64,000 bases of DNA from Plantactinospora endophytica (GTDB lineage Bacteria > Actinomycetota > Actinomycetes > Mycobacteriales > Micromonosporaceae), in contig NZ_BONW01000021.1 in the NCBI RefSeq assembly GCF_016862915.1, forward strand, positions 1 to 64,000, read 5' to 3'. The position numbers and the translations under genes are program-made. The stretch's first letter is position 1, and every line of letters begins with the position of its first letter. The notes under the pieces are model-generated. The model worked only from the letters and a program-made list of their open reading frames with translations. It was not told the DNA's origin and made no database searches. Shown in pieces: positions 8,102 to 17,180 of the stretch.

Positions 8102-10999
8102 TTATCGGGGTTGTCGGTCAATAATCGGCGGTCGGCGTGAGCCGTCCCGGGCGGCTACGAAGGGTTGCGAAGTGCTCGGGCGGAGGATGATCGCAATGCC
8201 GTTCGCGAGCGCCGGCTGGTTCACCGAGTACGCCAGCCCGACGTTGCCGGCCGCGTTCTCGATGCCGACCGTCGCCGAGTCGCCCCGTTCCCGCCCGCTG
8301 GTGTTCAGGTCCGCGTAGTTGAAGACGATCTCGCCGTTCTCCGCGAGCACCGCCGCGAAGCTGATCCGTGCCGAGGTGGAGCCGTACAGCCCGATGTTGC
8401 GCCACTCCACCACGAACCGGCGGTCCGGCGCGGTACCGGTCGTCGCGGTACGGACGCTGGAGTCCGCCCGTACGTAGAGGTCGTCCCAGAACGGGTAGAT
8501 CGCCGCGTTCGGCTGGCCGGCCGCCGGCAGCACCGTGTTGACCGGCTGCGGGCCGCCCGGGTCGACGAAGGAGACGAAACCGTTTCCGGAGACCCAGGCG
8601 GTGCCGTACTGCTGGCCGAAGAACGGCACCGGGAACGGCAGCGGCACCGGGGTCACGGCGTCGTCGCCGGTCAGCGGCAACACGGTGGTGTCCGCCGACA
8701 CCCAGGGCCGGCCGGTCTCGGTGGCGCAGGTGTACCCGGGCACGGTCCGGCAGCCGGCCGAGCCGGCGTACGTCGCGGTGTAGCTGGTCGCGGTGGCCGG
8801 GGCGGTGAGCACGTGGGTCGCCGCGCCGCCGTCGGACCAGCCGGTCAACGAGTACGACAGTCCGCCCACCACCTGCGGGCTCGGCGCGCTGACCGTGTTC
8901 GTCGAGCCGACGATCACCGTACGGGTGAACGGGGCCGTCCCGGTGGTCGCGCCGACGGTCAGCAGCAGTCCGGGCGGGGTGCTGGCAAAGGTCAGGTCGA
9001 CGGTACGCGGGTCGAGTCGGCGTACCACGGTGTTCGACAGGCCCTGGGCGTCGGTGGCGGTCAACTCCAGTTCCAGGTACGACGGATATTCGTGGTCCGG
9101 TGCCACGAAGGAGCCCGAGGCGACTCCGGTCCACTCCTGGAGCTGGTGGGTGTGGCAGTTGCCAACCGACTCGCAGTGCTCCATCCGCAGCTTCCAGTGC
9201 AGCGCGGCGGCCGGCAGGTCGCCCTGCTGCGGGTCGGTGCCCCGGCCGGCGAAGGTCAGCGTTTCGCCGACCTGCCAGGTGGTGCCGAGGGCCGGGCCGT
9301 CCAGCAGGGCGGTCGGGACGCCGTTGCCGGGCTGGATCGGAACGGTGCTGCTGGCGGAGACGCCCAGGGTGTCGGTGACGGTCAGCGTCGCGGTGTAGCT
9401 GCCGCCGGTCGGATAGCGGAAGGTGGCGGTGGGGGTGGTGGCGTCGACCGTACCGTCGCTGGTGAAGTCCCACCGGTAGCCGAGCCGGCCGGCGTCGGCC
9501 GGGTCCGGGTCGGTGGAGGCGGTGCCGTCGAAGGTGACGTCGAGCGGGGCCGGTCCGCTGGTCGGAGTCGCGCTGATCACCGCGGTCGGCGGCTGGTTGC
9601 CGGGGAAGTACCGGATCCGGCGTACGGTGCCGCCGCCCAGGTCGGCGTAGTACAGCTCGGCACCGGGGCCGATCGCCAGGTCGACCGGGCCGGCGGCGGC
9701 CTGCCCGAACGCCTGGAGGTTGGCCGGGTCCGGCAACCCGCCGGGGGTGCTGGCCCGCATCGCCCAGATGCAGCCGCGCGAGTAGTCGGCGAAGAAGAGC
9801 GCCCCCGCGTACGCCGCCGGATAGCTGCCGCCGCTGCCGGGATAGAACGCGAGCCCGGAGACGGCGTCCCCGCCCGAGCCGCAGTTCTCCCCCGGCACCA
9901 CGGCCGCGCTGTGGTGGTAGGTGTAGTAGGGCGCGGTCTGTCCGGCTCCGGAGTACAGCGTCTCGCAGAGGTTCAGGTTGGCGTTGTCGTAGCTGCCCAT
10001 CCGCGCCGCGCCCTCGTAGCAGGGCCAGCCGAAGTTGGTCACCCCGGCGGTCGGGTCGGTCACCCGGTTGAGCTCCTCCCAGGTGTTCCAGCCGACGTCG
10101 CCGAACCACACCTCGTTGGTACCCGGCCGGATGGTGAACCGGAACGGGTTGCGGGCGCCGTACCCGACGATGCGCCGGGTGTTCGGGTCGGCGGCGCCGA
10201 TCGACGGGTTGCCGGGCGCGGCGGCCCCGGTCGTCGGGTCGAGCCGCAGCACCGCGCCGTCCAGCCCGGTCGGGTCGGCGCCGGTCCGGACGTCCTGGGA
10301 GCGCAGCGCCCCACCCTCGGCCGAGGGCGGCGTCATGCGCCCGCCGGGCGGGTCGGCGCACGGGTTGACCGGGTTGCCCAACTGGCCGTAGTCGGTGGCG
10401 CTGAAGCTGGCCCCGTCGCCGGCCGTGGCGTAGAGCATGCCGTCCGCGCCGAACCGCAGGTCACCGACCGAGTGGCTGGGGTACTGCTGGCACCAGTCGG
10501 AGATCAGCACCTGCTCGGCGCCGGTCATCACGTCGCCGCCGGCCCGCAGCCGGGAGAGCCGGCCGGTGACCAGGCAGCGCCCGTTGTTGGCATCGCCGCA
10601 GGTGTCGTTCCAGACCGGGGCGGTCTGGCCGGGTGGCGCGTCGTAGCTGTAGAGCACGTAGACCCAGGGGTTGGCCGGGAAGTCGGCCGGCAGCGCCAGG
10701 CCGAGCAGGCCGCGGTCCCACTGGTTGTGCACGTTGGTCGACAGGTCGGCGAAGACCGTCGGGGTCGGATCGGCCAGGTCGGCGTAGACCTTGATCCGGC
10801 CGCCCTTCTCGGCGACGAAGACCCGGCCGTCCGGGGCGAACTCGATGTTCGTCGGCTGGCTCAGCCCGCTGAACACCACCTGCTCCTGGAACCCGGTCGG
10901 CAGCGTCACCGCCGACGCCGCAGTTCCCTGGATCGGTGCCAGGACACCGGCCAGCAACGCCAGTACCAGACCCGACCCCACGCCCCGCCGCAGCCGCAT
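8102..10999 (-). CDS. Secreted glucose/sorbosone dehydrogenase-like protein, tandem paralogue
   Basis: A 965-residue exported protein with the same architecture as its neighbour at 5055-7937: signal peptide (about 1-30), GSDH propeller (GFQEQVVFSGLSQPTNIEF, VFVAEKGGRIKVY, YGARNPFRFTI, WFGDVGWNTWEEL, NFGWPCYEG), PKD domain (PLDVTFDGTASTDPDPADAG), CHTH-containing region, a bacterial-repeat-like segment (SYSLTGWSDGGAATHVLTAP), and a nidogen-like C-terminal domain (FWDDL, FVVEW). GGGGAGGAG precedes the ATG. The two genes clearly arose by duplication; about 164 bp separates them, each with its own upstream region. Biochemical role unproven. Confidence 0.82.
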   Translation of the reverse strand: MRLRRGVGSGLVLALLAGVLAPIQGTAASAVTLPTGFQEQVVFSGLSQPTNIEFAPDGRVFVAEKGGRIKVYADLADPTPTVFADLSTNVHNQWDRGLLGLALPADFPANPWVYVLYSYDAPPGQTAPVWNDTCGDANNGRCLVTGRLSRLRAGGDVMTGAEQVLISDWCQQYPSHSVGDLRFGADGMLYATAGDGASFSATDYGQLGNPVNPCADPPGGRMTPPSAEGGALRSQDVRTGADPTGLDGAVLRLDPTTGAAAPGNPSIGAADPNTRRIVGYGARNPFRFTIRPGTNEVWFGDVGWNTWEELNRVTDPTAGVTNFGWPCYEGAARMGSYDNANLNLCETLYSGAGQTAPYYTYHHSAAVVPGENCGSGGDAVSGLAFYPGSGGSYPAAYAGALFFADYSRGCIWAMRASTPGGLPDPANLQAFGQAAAGPVDLAIGPGAELYYADLGGGTVRRIRYFPGNQPPTAVISATPTSGPAPLDVTFDGTASTDPDPADAGRLGYRWDFTSDGTVDATTPTATFRYPTGGSYTATLTVTDTLGVSASSTVPIQPGNGVPTALLDGPALGTTWQVGETLTFAGRGTDPQQGDLPAAALHWKLRMEHCESVGNCHTHQLQEWTGVASGSFVAPDHEYPSYLELELTATDAQGLSNTVVRRLDPRTVDLTFASTPPGLLLTVGATTGTAPFTRTVIVGSTNTVSAPSPQVVGGLSYSLTGWSDGGAATHVLTAPATATSYTATYAGSAGCRTVPGYTCATETGRPWVSADTTVLPLTGDDAVTPVPLPFPVPFFGQQYGTAWVSGNGFVSFVDPGGPQPVNTVLPAAGQPNAAIYPFWDDLYVRADSSVRTATTGTAPDRRFVVEWRNIGLYGSTSARISFAAVLAENGEIVFNYADLNTSGRERGDSATVGIENAAGNVGLAYSVNQPALANGIAIILRPSTSQPFVAARDGSRRPPIIDRQPR

Positions 11000-11466
11000 G
11001 GCGCTCTCCTCCCCACAGGGCGAGCGGGCGCCACGAAGCCCGACGCGAACGCCGGCTCACCTTTGTCGGCACAGAGTAGTTTTCGGCGCAACACTTGAGA
11101 CGGAGTCGCGTCTAATCGCGAATCCGGACGAAGATCGATGAATCCCCGCGTCCCCGACCGTTCGTCCCCGATGCCGCCGAATTGGTGTTGATCAGGGCGC
11201 GGACCTGCCATTCCACCCCCGGTACGCGGATGAGCGAGTGAAGGAACAATCGTCCGATCGGTCGTGACCTTGTAAGTAACTCGACACATCCGCCAAAGCC
11301 CGGTCCTTGCCCGGAGAGGGCTCGTAGAGCAATGTCTTGTAAGTGCCGGGCGGGTAGCGGGATAGCCCGGTGCGCGAGCAACGTTCATTCGGGTCGCGGC
11401 GTAATTACCTACGCCGCGACCTTCCATCGAAAACGTCGTCCGAGCTGCGCGGATGAGGAGTTAGAG
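11000..11466. other. Long divergent intergenic region before the EPS operon
   Basis: A 467-bp non-coding stretch, AT-richer near 11060-11120 and 11240-11340. It contains GTTTTCGGCGCAACACTTGA (11079-11098), an 18/20 match to an element at 935-954, and two copies of CTTGTAAGT (11269-11277 and 11336-11344). It should hold the promoters of the dehydrogenase-like gene (minus) and the polysaccharide operon (plus). GAGGAG at 11455-11460 is the ribosome site of the first glycosyltransferase. I see no convincing coding frame. Confidence 0.5.
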
Positions 11467-12720
11467 ATGGCCGATCCACGCCCCCACGTCGTCATCGTGG
11501 TGGTAAATCTGCCGGCCGAGCGGGACCGCCGGGTGATCCGGGAATGCCAGGCCCTGGAGGCCGCCGGCTACCGGGCATCGGTGATCTGCCCTCGGGGACC
11601 GAAACGCCTGGCGGTGCTCCCCGGCACCGCCGCCACCAGGATCTACTCGTTCCCCCAGCCGTTGGCCGGCAAGGGAGTGCTCTCCTTCGCCGCCGAGTTC
11701 GCCTGGGCGCTGATCGCCGTCGCCGGCCGGCTGCTCGGCCTGATGCTCCGGACCCGGGTGGACGCCGTGCAGGCGTGCAACCCGCCGGATGTCTTCTGGG
11801 TGGTCGGGCTGCTGATGCGGGCCCTGGGCCGGCCCTTCGTCTTCGACCACCACGACCTGAGCCCGGAACTCTACGAGTGCAAGGCCGGCGAGCCCCGACC
11901 GGCCGTACTCCGGCTGCTCCGGCTCTTCGAACGGCTCTCCTGGAAGACCGCCACCGCCGTGGTCGCCACCAACGAGTCGTTCCGCGAGCTGGCGCTGCGC
12001 CGGGGCGGCTGCCCGCCGGAGAAGGTGGTGGTGGTCCGCAACGGTCCGGCACTGGCCGAGGTCCAGCGCGGCGAGGGTACGGAGCCGGCGGATCCCCGGC
12101 AGAAGGTGGTCTACGTCGGGGTGATCAACCCGCAGGACAACGTGGAGGCGACGGTACTCGCCGCCGAGCGGCTGGCCGGGCTGCGCGGCACCGACGACTG
12201 GGAGATGGTCGTCGCCGGGGACGGCGAGAGCATGCCGGAGCTGCGCCGGCTGGCCACCGAGCGGGGGGTGGACGACGTCGTACGGTTCACCGGCTGGTTG
12301 GAGGCCGACGAGGTCGACGCGCTGCTCTGCTCGGCGTCGATCGCCATCCAGCCGGACCGGCCGAGCCCGATGTCCGAGATGTACACCATGGCGAAGACGG
12401 TGGAGTACGTCGCCCGGGGCGTACCGGTGGTCGCGGTGGACCTACTGGAGACCCGGCGTACCGCCGACTCGGCGGCGAGCTATGTCGAGACCGGCAGCCC
12501 GGACGAGTTCGCCAAGGCGATTGACCAGCTACTCAGTGACGGGCCGGCCCGGGCGGCGATGAGTGCGACCGGAAGACAGCGGTTCGTCGATGAACTCGCC
12601 TGGGACCACCAGGTCAAGTCGTACATCCGACTGTGGGATCGATTGCTCCGCCCGTCGCCGGCCGGCTACAACGAAGTTTCACACGGTAACGGGGCCGATG
12701 CTGCGCGTCTACCTATCTGA
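11467..12720 (+). CDS. Glycosyltransferase family 4 protein (EPS cluster)
   Basis: A 417-residue GT-B fold enzyme that would transfer a sugar from a nucleotide donor to a growing lipid-linked glycan at the cytoplasmic membrane face. The N-terminal acceptor lobe has the glycosyltransferase pattern VVIVVVNLPAERDRRVIREC and FDHHDLSPELYE. The C-terminal donor lobe has VVYVGVINPQDNVEATV, ELRRLATERGVDDVVRFTGW and the EX7E-like segment SEMYTMAKTVEYVARG. The ATG at 11467 is chosen over the longer frame because GAGGAG precedes it by 6 nt. It is the first gene of a six-gene same-strand run. Donor and acceptor are unknown. Confidence 0.88.
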   Translation: MADPRPHVVIVVVNLPAERDRRVIRECQALEAAGYRASVICPRGPKRLAVLPGTAATRIYSFPQPLAGKGVLSFAAEFAWALIAVAGRLLGLMLRTRVDAVQACNPPDVFWVVGLLMRALGRPFVFDHHDLSPELYECKAGEPRPAVLRLLRLFERLSWKTATAVVATNESFRELALRRGGCPPEKVVVVRNGPALAEVQRGEGTEPADPRQKVVYVGVINPQDNVEATVLAAERLAGLRGTDDWEMVVAGDGESMPELRRLATERGVDDVVRFTGWLEADEVDALLCSASIAIQPDRPSPMSEMYTMAKTVEYVARGVPVVAVDLLETRRTADSAASYVETGSPDEFAKAIDQLLSDGPARAAMSATGRQRFVDELAWDHQVKSYIRLWDRLLRPSPAGYNEVSHGNGADAARLPI

Positions 12721-12762
12721 CCATCTGCACCGCATCTCCGCACCTTTCGAAAGGGCCGCCCG

Positions 12763-13857
12763 ATGGACCTTCTCGACCTGCTGAAGCTCATGTTTCGGCG
12801 GTGGTACGTCTCGGCTCCGGTCGTCGTCGTGACGCTCGGCGCGGCTCTCGCGTTCGGACTGGCGATCCAGCCCGAGTACAAGACCGAGGTGGCCATTCTG
12901 CTCGTGCCGCCGACCACCAGCGCGGCGGCACCGGCGCCGAACGCGACGCCCCGGCCGGGCAACCCGTGGCTGCGGATCGGCGAGAACGCGATGGCCCAGG
13001 CCGTGCAGATCTCGACCTCCGCGCACGACGCCCGGAAGCGGATCGCGGCGGCCGGCGGCGACCCCGACTACGAGGTCGGCCTGGTCACCCGCAGCTCGAT
13101 CCTGACCGTCGCGGTGACGGCGGCGACCGAGGAGAGCGCCCGCAAGACCGTCGAGGCGATCACCCAACTGATCCACGACGAGGTCGCCGGGCAGCAGGCG
13201 CAGTACCGGCCGAACCCGGGCGAGCAGATCACCACCGAGGTACTCGATCCCGGGCTGAACATCGTGCAGTCCCGGTCGAACGTGCTCCGGGCCCAGGTCG
13301 TGATCGCCGCCATCGGCGCGCTGCTCGCCGCCGTCGCCGCCGTCGTCTGGGACGCGGTGGCCCGGCGTCGGGCGAGTGCCCGGCTCGGCCAGCGCCGCGA
13401 CGGACCGAACCCGATGGCCTGGAACGCCGGCCAGGCGCCGGTCGGGCCGCCGCCGCGACCGGCACCGGCGGGCGCACCTGCCCCGGTCGCGCGCTCCGCG
13501 CCGGTCTCCGGCGGCCCAGGCCGCGAGGCCACCCAGCCGCTGTCCCGGGTCGCCGCCGGGGTGCACCCGCCGGACGACCGGCGGCCCAGGTACCCCGCCG
13601 ACGACCGGTACGCCGGTGCCGACGACCACTACCGCCGACCCGGTACCGACGACCAGCACGCCGGACCGGCCGTCGAGGACCGCTACCCCGACGACCGGTA
13701 CGCCGGGTCGGTCGGGAACGAGCGGACGGGTGGGCACCTGCCGCACGACCGGGCGGCCGGCCAGGGCGGCAACGGGCGGGCCGCCGCGCAGCCGGGCGAG
13801 GAGACGATCCTGCTGACCAGTACCGCCCGGAACGTCCTCGACGATCCGGGCCGATGA
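12763..13857 (+). CDS. Wzz/YveK-like chain-length determinant with tyrosine-rich cytoplasmic tail
   Basis: 364 residues. Membrane span 1 (about 15-36) and span 2 (about 178-200, VVIAAIGALLAAVAAVVWDA) bracket a short external region, as in polysaccharide co-polymerases that set chain length. The remaining 160 residues form a Pro/Arg/Asp-rich, probably disordered tail with a tyrosine cluster in acidic context (about residues 276-318: DDRY, DDHY, EDRY, DDRY). No Walker motif is present, so it is the membrane activator half of a CapA/CapB-type pair without the kinase. It lies 42 bp after the GT4 gene and 53 bp before the polymerase gene. Confidence 0.75.
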   Translation: MDLLDLLKLMFRRWYVSAPVVVVTLGAALAFGLAIQPEYKTEVAILLVPPTTSAAAPAPNATPRPGNPWLRIGENAMAQAVQISTSAHDARKRIAAAGGDPDYEVGLVTRSSILTVAVTAATEESARKTVEAITQLIHDEVAGQQAQYRPNPGEQITTEVLDPGLNIVQSRSNVLRAQVVIAAIGALLAAVAAVVWDAVARRRASARLGQRRDGPNPMAWNAGQAPVGPPPRPAPAGAPAPVARSAPVSGGPGREATQPLSRVAAGVHPPDDRRPRYPADDRYAGADDHYRRPGTDDQHAGPAVEDRYPDDRYAGSVGNERTGGHLPHDRAAGQGGNGRAAAQPGEETILLTSTARNVLDDPGR

Positions 13858-13910
13858 GCCCCGGGAAGCCCAGCAGCGCCGGCTGACGGCGCACGGACGA
13901 GACGAGCGAC

Positions 13911-15317
13911 GTGCCGACCTACCTATCCGCGCGGCGGTCCGACACGGTGTACGACGGCATCACCCCCGCCGTACGCCACTTCCCGGACGCCACCGCCGCG
14001 GTCATCGCGTCGATCATGCTCGCCTACCTGCTCCCCTTCCGGCTGGTCTTCCCGCCGCTGAGCGACCTGGGCAAGCCGGGCCTGATGGTCGGGTTCGGCC
14101 TGCTGGTCTGGTGGGCGCTGAGCCGGCTGCACCCCACCCTGGTCACCCGGGGCCAGCAGCCGATGCGTTGGGCGATGGCGATCTACCTGGTCACCCTCTT
14201 CCTGTCCTACGTGGCCGGGCAGGGGCGCGGGATGCCGACGCTGGAGGCGAACGGCGCCGAACGGACCCTGCTGATGGCGCTGGCCGGGGCCGGGATCCTG
14301 CTCGCCGCCGCCGACGGGGTACTCACCCGGGAACGCATCGACAAGGTGCTCCGCTGGTTCTGCTGGGGCGCCAGCTTCATGGCCTTCGTCGCGCTGGTGC
14401 AGTTCGTGACCCGGATCGACCTGACGACGTACATGAAGCTGCCGCCGCTGCTGACCTTCCACAAGGAGGTGGTCGGGTTCCGGGACCGGGGCGGCGACGG
14501 CCTGGTCCGGGTCGCCGGCACCGCCGGGCACTACATCGAGTTCAGCGTACTGATGGTGATCAGCCTGGTGGTGGCGATTCACTTCGCCCGGTTCTCGTCG
14601 ACCCGGCGGGACCGGCAGATCTACGGCGCGCTCGCGATGTTCCAGGCCGCGGTCATCCCGATCTCGCTGTCCCGGACCGGGGTGCTCGCCCTCGGCGCCG
14701 CGATCCTGCTCTTCATCCTGGTCTGGCCGCTGCGGACCACCTTCAACGTGCTGGTGGTCGGCTGCTTCCTGACCGCGCTGATCCAGGTCGCCCGGCCCGG
14801 CCTGCTGGCCGCGATCAAGTCGCTGCTGCTGGCCGGGGAGAACGATCCGAGCGTGCAGGCCCGGGTGGAGGACTACGACTACGTCACCCCGTTCATCCGG
14901 GAGCGCCCGTGGCTGGGGCGCGGGATCGGCACCTTCCTGCCGGAGCTGTACCAACTGTTGGACAACCAGTGGCTGACCACGCTGGTCCAGGGCGGCATCG
15001 TCGGGGTGGCCGGGCTCGCCGTCTTCTTCCTCTCCGGCGTGCTGGTCGCCGGTCGGGTACGCCGGTTCGCCCGGACCGACCGGGACCGCGACCTCGCGGC
15101 GGTGCTCGCGGTGGCGATCGGGGTGGCCGGCGTCTCCGGGTTCACCTTCGACTCGATGTACTTCACGACGTTCTTCATCACGGTGCACGTGCTGCTCGGC
15201 CTGACCGGGGCGCTGTGGCGGCTGACCAGGGCGGAACGCACCAACCGGATCGAGTCGGGCCGACCGGTCCGGCCGTCCGGCGAACCCGGGCCGGTGCCGG
15301 CGGCGGCACAGGCATGA
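13911..15317 (+). CDS. O-antigen ligase/polymerase family membrane protein (Wzy/WaaL-like)
   Basis: A 468-residue polytopic membrane protein with about ten to twelve hydrophobic helices and the large periplasmic loop typical of Wzy_C/O-antigen ligase proteins (about residues 305-345, with RVEDYDYVTPFIRERPWLG and GIGTFLPELYQL). It would polymerise or ligate repeat units outside the membrane. GTG start at 13911. Its place between the chain-length determinant and glycosyltransferases supports a polysaccharide polymerase role. The cluster has no visible Wzx flippase or initiating phosphoglycosyltransferase. Confidence 0.82.
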   Translation: MPTYLSARRSDTVYDGITPAVRHFPDATAAVIASIMLAYLLPFRLVFPPLSDLGKPGLMVGFGLLVWWALSRLHPTLVTRGQQPMRWAMAIYLVTLFLSYVAGQGRGMPTLEANGAERTLLMALAGAGILLAAADGVLTRERIDKVLRWFCWGASFMAFVALVQFVTRIDLTTYMKLPPLLTFHKEVVGFRDRGGDGLVRVAGTAGHYIEFSVLMVISLVVAIHFARFSSTRRDRQIYGALAMFQAAVIPISLSRTGVLALGAAILLFILVWPLRTTFNVLVVGCFLTALIQVARPGLLAAIKSLLLAGENDPSVQARVEDYDYVTPFIRERPWLGRGIGTFLPELYQLLDNQWLTTLVQGGIVGVAGLAVFFLSGVLVAGRVRRFARTDRDRDLAAVLAVAIGVAGVSGFTFDSMYFTTFFITVHVLLGLTGALWRLTRAERTNRIESGRPVRPSGEPGPVPAAAQA

Positions 15318-15375
15318 CGGAGCGGCGTGCGGCAGCAGCCCCCTCCGGCGGACCCGAGCGGAGGTGGGCGGTCGG

Positions 15376-16227
15376 ATGACCGGCGACGGTGGCATCGACA
15401 TTCTCATGATCACGTACGACCGGCCGGAGTACGTCCGGCTGTCGCTGCCGCACCTGCTCGACACCTGTCCGGCGGACGCCCGGGTGTGGCTCTGGCACAA
15501 CGGCACCGACCAGCCGACCCTGGAGGCGGTCGAGGAACTCCGGCACCATCCCCGGGTGCACCGGTTCCGGCAGAGCCCGGTCAACGCCGGGCTGACCGAG
15601 CCCACCAACTGGCTGTGGTCGGAGTCGACCGGCTCGTACCTGAGCAAGGTGGACGACGACTGCCTGCCCGATCCGGACTGGCTCACCATCCTGCGCCAGG
15701 CGCACCAGGACGTACCCGGGTTCGGCGTGATCGGCACCTGGCGGTTCCCCGCCGAGGACGTCGACCGGGCACTGGTGGCGGCCAAGCTGGCCGACTATCC
15801 GGGCGGACACCAACTGTTCCGCAACCACTGGGTGCAGGGCAGCGGCTACCTGCTCAAACGCGAGACGCTGACCCAGGTCGGCCCGCTGGCCGGCGACGAG
15901 ACGTTCACCGCCTGGTGCCTGCGGGCCGCCCGGCTCGGCTGGCTCAACGGCTGGTACCACCCGTTCCTGCCCGAGGACCACATGGACGATCCGCGCAGTC
16001 CGCACACCATCTACCGCACCGACGCGGACTTCCTGGCCCGCCGGCCGCTGTCGGCCCGGCGTACCGGGGTGACCACGGTGGCGGAGTGGACCGAGCAGAT
16101 GCGGCACTCGGCCCGGGTGGTCCAGGCCGCCCCGCTCGACCTGCGGGAATACCAGGGCTGGCGGCTGCGGCGGCGCAACGCCACCCGACGGCTCCGGCTC
16201 GCGTTGACCGGGCGGGCGCCGTGGTGA
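15376..16227 (+). CDS. Glycosyltransferase family 2 protein
   Basis: A 283-residue GT-A enzyme. The N-terminal IDILMITYDRPEYVRLSLPH and the metal-binding aspartates in YLSKVDDDCLPDPDW place it in GT2; WVQGSGYLLKRETL and PEDHMDD follow. The ATG at 15376 is preferred because GGAGG (15360-15364) lies 11 nt upstream; an in-frame GTG four codons earlier overlaps that site. Its stop overlaps the next gene (GTGA). The sugar is unknown. Confidence 0.85.
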   Translation: MTGDGGIDILMITYDRPEYVRLSLPHLLDTCPADARVWLWHNGTDQPTLEAVEELRHHPRVHRFRQSPVNAGLTEPTNWLWSESTGSYLSKVDDDCLPDPDWLTILRQAHQDVPGFGVIGTWRFPAEDVDRALVAAKLADYPGGHQLFRNHWVQGSGYLLKRETLTQVGPLAGDETFTAWCLRAARLGWLNGWYHPFLPEDHMDDPRSPHTIYRTDADFLARRPLSARRTGVTTVAEWTEQMRHSARVVQAAPLDLREYQGWRLRRRNATRRLRLALTGRAPW

Positions 16228-17180
16228 CCGGTGAACCTGCTCCGACCTCCCCGGGCGGTCCGTCGTCGCCCCGGGTGGACGTCGGGGCGCAGCCGCCGCG
16301 CGGTTCGGGTGGCAAGCGGCTCAGTGTGGTGGTGGCCGCACACAACGAGGCGGCGGTGCTCGGCCGGACCCTGCGTACCCTGCTGGCCACCGCGGCGCCC
16401 GCGGAGTTCGAGGTGGTCGTGGTGGCGAACGGCTGCACGGACGCGACGGCGGCGGTGGCCCGGTCGGTGTCCGGGGTGACCGTGCTGGAGTTGCCCGAGC
16501 CGGGCAAGCCCGCCGCGCTGAACGCCGGTGACGCGGTGGTCGCCACCTTTCCCCGGATCTACCTGGATGCCGACATTCCGCTTCCCACCGCCGGGGCCCG
16601 CGCACTGGCGGCGGCGGTCACCGCACCGGGGGTGCTGGCCGCCGCGCCGCGCCGCCGACTGGACACCACCGGGCGCCCCCTGCTGGTACGCGGCTACTAC
16701 GCGATCAACCGGCGGCACCCGGCGTACCGGAACGCGCTCTTCGGCCGGGGCGCGATCGCGCTGTCGGCGGCCGGTCGGGACCGGTTCGGCCCGTTCCCCG
16801 ACGTGGTGGCCGACGACCTGTTCCTGGACACGCAGTTCACCGAGGCGGAGAAGCGGGAGGTCGCCGAGGTGTCGACGGTGGTGGCCACGCCCCGGCGCAC
16901 CGCCGACCTGCTGCGCCGGCTCGGCCGGGTCCGGGCCGGCAACGCCAGCCTGCGTGCCGCCGACGACCAGGTACGCCGGGCTCGCCGCGCCTCCTGGCTG
17001 GTCGACGTGGTGCTGCCCCGGCCGTGGCTGCTGCCGGCCGGGGTCTGCTACGCCGGGCTGACCCTGCTGGCCGCGACGGCGGCCCGGCGGCCGGCGGTAC
17101 GGAACCGCTGGGGACGCGACGAGTCCAGCCGGGTGCCGGGCCCGGCCGACGCCGACGGTGTACCCGGAGCGACGCCGTGA
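16224..17180 (+). CDS. Glycosyltransferase family 2 protein with C-terminal membrane segment
   Basis: 318 residues. A GT2 domain begins at about residue 33 (LSVVVAAHNEAAVLGRTLRT, VVVVANGCTDAT, IYLDADIPLPT with the DxD-type motif) and the C-terminus has one probable membrane segment (PRPWLLPAGVCYAGLTLLAATA). GTG start at 16224 in a GTGA overlap with the previous stop; GTG 16221 is also possible. It overlaps the next gene in the same way, so the three GT2 genes are translationally coupled. Confidence 0.85.
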   Translation: MTGEPAPTSPGGPSSPRVDVGAQPPRGSGGKRLSVVVAAHNEAAVLGRTLRTLLATAAPAEFEVVVVANGCTDATAAVARSVSGVTVLELPEPGKPAALNAGDAVVATFPRIYLDADIPLPTAGARALAAAVTAPGVLAAAPRRRLDTTGRPLLVRGYYAINRRHPAYRNALFGRGAIALSAAGRDRFGPFPDVVADDLFLDTQFTEAEKREVAEVSTVVATPRRTADLLRRLGRVRAGNASLRAADDQVRRARRASWLVDVVLPRPWLLPAGVCYAGLTLLAATAARRPAVRNRWGRDESSRVPGPADADGVPGATP

